Source: an uncultured Bacteroidia bacterium
GTDB lineage: Bacteria; Bacteroidota; Bacteroidia; Bacteroidales; UBA932
DNA: 64,000 bases
NCBI GenBank assembly: GCA_902768985.1
Contig: CACXNA010000005.1
Location: 1-64,000 of the forward strand
Reading direction: 5' to 3'
Part shown: piece after piece, positions 59,300-64,000 of the stretch
Layout: every line of letters begins with the position of its first letter
Numbering within the stretch: position 1 is the stretch's first letter
Position numbers and translations under genes: made by a program
Notes under the pieces: model-generated
The model's input: only the letters and a program-made list of their open reading frames with translations
What the model was told of the DNA's origin: nothing
Databases searched by the model: none

Positions 59300-60160
59300 A
59301 TGGCAATTATAGAATGTAAGAATGTCTGCAAGAATTACGGGGAGAAGGTGGCCCTTGACCACGTCAGCCTCGAGATTCCCGAGGGTCAGATTTTCGGTCT
59401 GCTCGGCCCGAACGGTGCCGGCAAGACGACCCTGATCCGCATCATCAACCGCATTACAATTCCCAACGGAGGCGAGGTCCTCTTCAACGGCCGTCCCATC
59501 ACGCAGGACGACGTGGCCCGCATCGGCTACATGCCCGAGGAGCGCGGCCTCTACCGCAAGATGAAGGTCGGCGACCAGGCCATGTACCTGGCCCAGCTGA
59601 AGGGCATGTCCGCCGCGGACGCCCGTGCCGCCCTGAAGGACTGGTTCGTGCGCTTCGGCATCCAGAGCTGGTGGGACAAGAAGGTGGAGGAGCTCTCCAA
59701 GGGTATGGCCCAGAAGCTCCAGTTCATCACCACGGTGGTCCACAAGCCGTCCCTGATGATCCTGGACGAGCCCTTCTCCGGCTTCGACCCGGTCAACGCC
59801 GAGGTCATCCGCCAGGAGATCCTGCGCCTTAAGAACGAAGGTGCGACCATCATCCTGTCCACGCACAACATGGAGTCCGTGGAGGAGCTGTGTGACAACA
59901 TCGCCCTGATCAACAAGTCCCGCCTGGTGATCACCGGCGGCGTGGAGCAGATCCGCCGCGACTATGGCAACAACAACGTCGAGCTGGTCTGGACCGATGC
60001 GAACGGCCGCCATACGGAGGTCCTTCCGCGCGAGACGGACGGCACCTCGACGCTCCGCTCCTTCCTGGAGAAGGACGGCGTGCAGATCAACTCCTACAAG
60101 GAGCTGATGCCGCGCATGAACGACATTTTCATCAAACTTGTAACGGAAGGGGAGGAATAG
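59300..60160 (+). CDS. ABC transporter ATP-binding protein (NatA-like)
   Basis: This is a 286-residue cytosolic ATPase. Walker A GPNGAGKTT, signature LSKGMAQK and Walker B LMILDEPFSGFDP are intact, and the C-terminal region beyond the ATPase resembles the DUF4162 extension of ABC-2 exporters. It is separated by 3 bases from the permease gene, so the two form an exporter, of the NatAB (sodium efflux) or a related drug/lipid type. Confidence 0.92.
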   Translation: MAIIECKNVCKNYGEKVALDHVSLEIPEGQIFGLLGPNGAGKTTLIRIINRITIPNGGEVLFNGRPITQDDVARIGYMPEERGLYRKMKVGDQAMYLAQLKGMSAADARAALKDWFVRFGIQSWWDKKVEELSKGMAQKLQFITTVVHKPSLMILDEPFSGFDPVNAEVIRQEILRLKNEGATIILSTHNMESVEELCDNIALINKSRLVITGGVEQIRRDYGNNNVELVWTDANGRHTEVLPRETDGTSTLRSFLEKDGVQINSYKELMPRMNDIFIKLVTEGEE

Positions 60161-60163
60161 GCT

Positions 60164-61519
60164 ATGAATTTCAAGACGATAGGCATTGTCATCAGCCGCG
60201 AGTACCTCAATAAGGTCAAGAAGAAGAGTTTTATTTGGACGACGCTCCTGGTCCCCATCCTGGTGGCCGGCCTGACCATCGGCGTGATGGTGGCCTTGAT
60301 GAACACCAAGGAGAAGACCAAGAACATCGCCGTCGTGGACGCCTCTGGCATCGTCCTGCCGTATCTGGAGGACACGGAGACCATTCACTACACGGACCTC
60401 TCCTCCACGCCGATCGACAGCGTCAAGGCCAACCTGGCCACGCTCGGCTTCGACGGCGTGCTTTCCGTGGGCGAGCTGAACGTGGAAGAGAAGACGGTTC
60501 CCGCCGACCTCTATTCGCCGAAGCCCTTCGGCATGGAGCTGACGGAGAACATCAGCAGCCGGATCAACCGCGCCGTGGAGGACTACCGCATCTCCACGTA
60601 CAATATCGAGGGCCTCGACCAGATCCTCAAGGACGTCAAGGCCAACATCCACCTCTACTCCTACACGGTGAGCGACGACGGCGAGGAGAAGATCTCCGAG
60701 GCCGGCGTCTACAGCATCGTGTCCATGGTGCTGGGTATCTTCCTGTTCATCTTCGTGACGATGTTCGGCAGCATGGTGATGAGCTCCGTGATCGAGGAGA
60801 AGGCCAGCCGCGTGGTGGAGGTGCTCGTCAGCTCCGTCAAGTCCACCGAGCTGATGTTCGGCAAGATTATCGGCATCGCGCTCGTGGCCCTGACGCAGTT
60901 CGTGCTCTGGATCGTGCTGTCCGTGGCCATCATCAGCATCGGCGGCGCCGTGTTCGGCCTCGACAAACTGGGCGGCTCCAACCCGACCGAGCTCGTGAGC
61001 ACGATGGGTGGCGTGGACGCCGCCCAGGTGGAGGAGATGACCGCGCAGCTCGCCGACCAGGGCGAGATGGGCACGGTGGTCAGCTCCCTGATGAATCTGC
61101 CGTACGGCCAGATTCTCGGCCTGTTCTTCGTGTACTTCATCTTCGGTTACCTGCTGTATGCGTCGCTCTTCGCGGCCATCGGCTCCGCCGTGGAGAACGA
61201 AGGCGACACGCAGCAGCTGCAGCTGCCGCTGACGATCCCGCTGATGCTGGGCTACATGATCGCCCTGTACGCGTTCCGCGCGCCCGACAGCTCGATCGCC
61301 TTCTGGGGCTCCATCATCCCCTTCACGTCGCCGATCGTGATGATCTCGCGCCTGCCGTTCGGCGTGCCGGCGTGGGAGATCATCCTGTCCGTCGCGCTGC
61401 TGGTCGCCACCTTCGCGTTCTGCGCCTGGGCCTCGGCCAAGATCTACCGCGTCGGCATCCTGATGTTCGGCAAGAAGTCCACCTGGAAGGATCTCTGGAA
61501 ATGGTTAAAGCAAAAATAG
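60164..61519 (+). CDS. ABC-2 type permease (NatB-like)
   Basis: This is a 451-residue membrane subunit with an N-terminal helix (TTLLVPILVAGLTIGVMVAL), a long periplasmic loop (about 50-180) and a C-terminal block of about five helices including SSVIEEKASRVVEVLVSSV, the conserved ABC-2 signature. Partner of the preceding ATPase. Its end overlaps the next gene by 19 bases. Confidence 0.9.
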   Translation: MNFKTIGIVISREYLNKVKKKSFIWTTLLVPILVAGLTIGVMVALMNTKEKTKNIAVVDASGIVLPYLEDTETIHYTDLSSTPIDSVKANLATLGFDGVLSVGELNVEEKTVPADLYSPKPFGMELTENISSRINRAVEDYRISTYNIEGLDQILKDVKANIHLYSYTVSDDGEEKISEAGVYSIVSMVLGIFLFIFVTMFGSMVMSSVIEEKASRVVEVLVSSVKSTELMFGKIIGIALVALTQFVLWIVLSVAIISIGGAVFGLDKLGGSNPTELVSTMGGVDAAQVEEMTAQLADQGEMGTVVSSLMNLPYGQILGLFFVYFIFGYLLYASLFAAIGSAVENEGDTQQLQLPLTIPLMLGYMIALYAFRAPDSSIAFWGSIIPFTSPIVMISRLPFGVPAWEIILSVALLVATFAFCAWASAKIYRVGILMFGKKSTWKDLWKWLKQK

Positions 61520-62340
61520 TTGCACTGGCGGCGGTGGCGTTGCTGGCCTGCTCCTGCGAGTATACGTACACGTGGGAGAAGGCCCGGATGGACGGGCACC
61601 GCACCGGTGTGACCGCCCCCAATGCCGATACTGTGCCCCAGGCGCTTGGTACGGTGAATGATTCCACCTACAACGCACCGAACGGCACGGTATGGCAGAA
61701 GGGGAGCGCCACGTACGCCGTGGCGAACGACCTGATCGCCGTACAGCCGCTGATGAAGGACCTCAAGACGGTGGTCGGCTACACCACCCGCGACATGGCG
61801 GCCCGCGCGCCGGAGAGCGAGCTCTCCAACTGGTGGGTGGACAACATGATGGCGGACGTGGCCCGGTTGACCGGGAAGAAGGTCGACGTGGGCGTCCTGA
61901 ACTTCGGCGGTATCCGCACGAGCCTCTCGCAGGGCGAGATCCTGCTGGAGGATTTCGTGTCGATGTTCCCGTTCAAGAACGACATTGTGTATGTGGCGCT
62001 TAAGGGCTCCGACCTGCAGGCGGTGTTCAACACCATCGCCGCTTCGCGCCCGTTCGTGCTGGGTGGCGTGAAGATGGTCGTGAAGCAGCATCAGATTGAC
62101 ACCCTGCTGGTGGGCGGCAAGCCCATCGACCCGAACAAGGTCTATGGCGTGGCCACAGTCGACTTCCTGCTCGACGGCGGTGACGGCCTGACCGTCGGCA
62201 AGAATGCACGGGAGTATGTGGACACGGACGTCCGTGTGATCGACGCCGTGCTCGAGGATGTGTATAAACTGCAGGCTGCCGGCAAGCCGGTGGAGTATTT
62301 CACCGACGGCCGGCTGGTCTATGACCGGGGGGAGGAATGA
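61501..62340 (+). CDS. 5'-nucleotidase C-terminal domain lipoprotein
   Basis: This is a 279-residue exported lipoprotein (lipobox LLACSCEY) carrying only the substrate-binding domain of 5'-nucleotidases: NWWVDNMMADVARLTGKKVDVGVLNFGGIRTSL, then ILLEDFVSMFPFKNDIVYVALKG and VATVDFLLDGGDGL. The catalytic metal domain is supplied by the next gene. The ATG at 61501 lies inside the permease end. The two halves overlap at ATGA, so they are made together. Confidence 0.88.
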   Translation: MVKAKIVALAAVALLACSCEYTYTWEKARMDGHRTGVTAPNADTVPQALGTVNDSTYNAPNGTVWQKGSATYAVANDLIAVQPLMKDLKTVVGYTTRDMAARAPESELSNWWVDNMMADVARLTGKKVDVGVLNFGGIRTSLSQGEILLEDFVSMFPFKNDIVYVALKGSDLQAVFNTIAASRPFVLGGVKMVVKQHQIDTLLVGGKPIDPNKVYGVATVDFLLDGGDGLTVGKNAREYVDTDVRVIDAVLEDVYKLQAAGKPVEYFTDGRLVYDRGEE

Positions 62341-63158
62341 GTATGAAAAAGTCTCTGATCATTCTCGCAGCGGCCCTGATGGCCTTCTGTGCCTGCAGCC
62401 GGCAGCCCAGGCTGGTGATCCTGCATACCAATGACACCCACAGCCATTTCGAGCCCCTGCGCGGCGGCGCGGACGACGGGGTGGGCGGCGTGATCGAGCG
62501 CGCGGCATACGTGGATTCCATCCGCAACGTCTACGGCTCCGACCGCGTGCTGCTCCTGCATGCCGGCGACTTCAGCCAGGGTTCTCCGTATTTCACGGAG
62601 CTGGGTGGCGTGCTGGAGATGAATACCATCAACGATTTCGGCTACGACTGCCTCGCGCTGGGCAACCACGAGTTCGACAATGACATCGAGGCCCTTACCG
62701 GGCGCGTCAAGATGCTCCGGCCGGAGATCAAGGTCGTCTGCGCGAACCTCGACCTGTCTCCCTTCGAGCTGGGCGAGTACGTCAAGCCTTACGCGATTGT
62801 CGAGCGGGGCGGCCTGAAGATCGGCATCATCGGTCTGGAGTCAGAACTGTCCACCAACGTGACCAGGACGGTCGCTTCCCGCATGCAGCAGCTCGACAAT
62901 GTCGAGGTGACGAACAAGTGGGCGGACTACCTGCACGAGACCCAGAAGTGCGACCTGATCATCCTCCTGTCGCATGCCGGCTATGATGCGGACCAAACGA
63001 TCGTGCCCGAGACCCGCTGGGTCGACCTGGTGATCGGCGGCCACACGCACACCTTTGTGGACGGTTTTCTCTATGTGAAGAATGCCCGCGGCAAGCAGGT
63101 CCCCATCATCACCGATGGCTGCTGGGGCCTGGAGATGGGCATGATCAAGGTAAAATAG
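62337..63158 (+). CDS. 5'-nucleotidase metallophosphoesterase domain lipoprotein
   Basis: This is a 273-residue exported lipoprotein (lipobox FCACSRQ) holding the catalytic calcineurin-like domain. Metal ligands are seen in LHTNDTHSHF, LHAGDFSQG, LGNHEFDN and GGHTHTF. With the preceding gene it should hydrolyse nucleotides or UDP-sugars in the periplasm. The usual single chain is split and the order reversed: the C-terminal domain gene comes first. An ATG at 62343 is an alternative start. Confidence 0.9.
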   Translation: MSMKKSLIILAAALMAFCACSRQPRLVILHTNDTHSHFEPLRGGADDGVGGVIERAAYVDSIRNVYGSDRVLLLHAGDFSQGSPYFTELGGVLEMNTINDFGYDCLALGNHEFDNDIEALTGRVKMLRPEIKVVCANLDLSPFELGEYVKPYAIVERGGLKIGIIGLESELSTNVTRTVASRMQQLDNVEVTNKWADYLHETQKCDLIILLSHAGYDADQTIVPETRWVDLVIGGHTHTFVDGFLYVKNARGKQVPIITDGCWGLEMGMIKVK

Positions 63159-63220
63159 GGGCTTAGTCTGGCTTTTTCTGCGAGGCCATTTCAAAGAATG
63201 CTCTGGGCGAAACATTAGGG

Positions 63221-63595
63221 TCAGGGAAGTTTACGGCGGACGTTGAAGATGCGGGTGTCGGTGCGGTAGTACCAGATGTCGAAGCAGGCATATTCATCGT
63301 GGCTGAAACGTCCGCGCCGGTGGCTCGTGACATAAGCGGGGTCGAAGCCCAGTTCTGACAGATCTTCGAGGCTCGCCCCTGTTTTCTTCTCAATGAGCAG
63401 CGCTTCCAGGATGGCATAGTTCCCTGTGAGCGCTGCCATTACTTTCGCTCGCATCTGGCGCTTGGCCATCTGGGTGCGGTTGTTGAACTTGTTTTTGCAG
63501 CTCAGGCTGCAGAATCGTTTGTCTCTCCGGCCGTGGATGGTGCTTCCGCACTCCAGGCAGGTTCCTTCCACCTCATCGTGAAGTTTGTAGCTCAT
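63221..63595 (-). CDS. Small zinc-ribbon protein (DUF2116-like)
   Basis: This is a 124-residue cytosolic protein. The N-terminal ribbon has two Cys pairs in EGTCLECGSTIHGRRDKRFCSLSCKNKFNNR, followed by a helical middle and a C-terminal part ending DEYACFDIWYYRTDTRIFNVRRKLP. Family function is unknown. I start at 63595 where the ribbon begins. Confidence 0.75.
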   Translation of the reverse strand: MSYKLHDEVEGTCLECGSTIHGRRDKRFCSLSCKNKFNNRTQMAKRQMRAKVMAALTGNYAILEALLIEKKTGASLEDLSELGFDPAYVTSHRRGRFSHDEYACFDIWYYRTDTRIFNVRRKLP

Positions 63596-63664
63596 GGCTC
63601 TGTTTTTCCCAAAGATGGCTGCTTGTTCTGACTTCTCCAAGCGTTTGCCCGGCCCGGATGTCAG

Positions 63665-63774
63665 GTTTTGACGAATTTTACAGATTCTGATTTTTCTTAC
63701 GGCAGTAAAATAAATCTTACTGCGAAAGAAATCGCATACATTTTCCCGCGTCGGACCGTAAGATTCGTCAAAAC
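63665..63774. repeat. 17-bp inverted repeat in an AT-rich block before ssb
   Basis: GTTTTGACGAATTTTAC (63665-63681) and GTAAGATTCGTCAAAAC (63758-63774) are complementary with one mismatch, 76 bases apart. Between them GGCAGTAA and TTACTGCG form a smaller pair. The block is AT-rich compared with its flanks. The rest of the 63596-63908 interval holds no gene I can support. Confidence 0.6.
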
Positions 63775-63908
63775 CTATAAGATTCGTATTTATTTGGCCC
63801 TCCCGGGGCCCGGAGAGCTTGCTGCTTGCCGGAAAGCATGTTCCTTTGCATCGGGACTCGGACCGCGCGGCCGGGATCCCGGAAACCTTTAAACAAAGAA
63901 AAACGCTT

Positions 63909-64000
63909 ATGGAACAATTGAACAGAGTCGAACTCCAGGGGATCGTCGGAAGTATCCGCATCCAGTCGTTTGACGAGAACAAGATGGCCCGCATCGGCCT
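63909..64000 (+). CDS. ssb: Single-stranded DNA-binding protein (5' part only)
   Basis: The frame starts MEQLNRVELQGIVGSIRIQS and continues to the window edge. This is the OB-fold opening of Ssb proteins, which coat single-stranded DNA during replication and repair. The remainder lies outside the window, so the assignment rests on about 30 residues. Confidence 0.7.
   Translation, partial: MEQLNRVELQGIVGSIRIQSFDENKMARIG

Overview
The window looks like a chromosome segment from a GC-rich member of the Bacteroidales. The evidence is the recurrent -7 box TAnnTTTG with a -33 TTG/TTTG about 19-20 bp upstream, the near absence of Shine-Dalgarno sequences, many short lipoproteins, and typical Bacteroidetes families (WYL regulator, DUF3244, DUF4298, DUF6443-type Rhs, split 5'-nucleotidase). 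Most of the window is GC-rich. The exception is the toxin island at about 46.5-54.5 kb, which is strikingly AT-rich. I saw no tRNA, rRNA, CRISPR array or SusC/SusD pair.

Layout. 0.2-9.1 kb: sugar kinase, then a secreted carboxylesterase and two GH43 enzymes (one a tandem GH43-CBM6 duplication), with a WYL regulator divergent from an MFS transporter. 9.1-18 kb: a repeat-rich accessory zone with a long promoter element present three times, two likely small RNAs, an HD hydrolase, lipoproteins, a CdiA/MuF-like nuclease and its truncated paralogue, a minimal nucleotidyltransferase protein, a MazG-like plus DUF2075 helicase pair that may be a defence module, and a frameshifted Rpn-family gene. 18-22.5 kb: small housekeeping genes (YccF, DUF4298, Bcp peroxiredoxin), a membrane-anchored HIRAN protein and NhaC. 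22.6-34 kb: an arabinose-release and catabolism cluster (GH31, GH127, GalM, SSS symporter, AraD, AraA, AraB). 34-37.8 kb: HsdR_N-like protein, tRNA nucleotidyltransferase, Xer recombinase, HPF and an exported unknown. 37.8-56.5 kb: a polymorphic-toxin island. It starts with a TPR/membrane/HTH protein and a DUF3244 protein, followed by a 2288-residue Rhs protein, then three orphan Rhs tip cassettes with candidate immunity genes, and finally a Fic protein. 56.5-64 kb: holA, a GH51 arabinofuranosidase, an ABC exporter, a split 5'-nucleotidase, a zinc-ribbon protein and the start of ssb.

How it fits together. GH43, GH127 and GH51 enzymes together can strip L-arabinose from arabinan or arabinoxylan side chains. 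GalM, the SSS symporter and AraDAB then carry the sugar into D-xylulose-5-phosphate. This functional reading follows from family membership and was not tested.

The most unusual structure is the Rhs island. A remnant of the holA 3' end lies at its left edge (37.80 kb), another near its right edge (55.92 kb), and the intact holA follows at 56.53 kb. The two remnants share the same chimeric junction to an internal rhs segment. Within the island, each orphan cassette begins with rhs-core homology and ends in a different tip followed by a small gene, as expected for a tip-switching store. Frameshifts, a 20-bp duplication and mosaic junctions show that the store is being actively rearranged.
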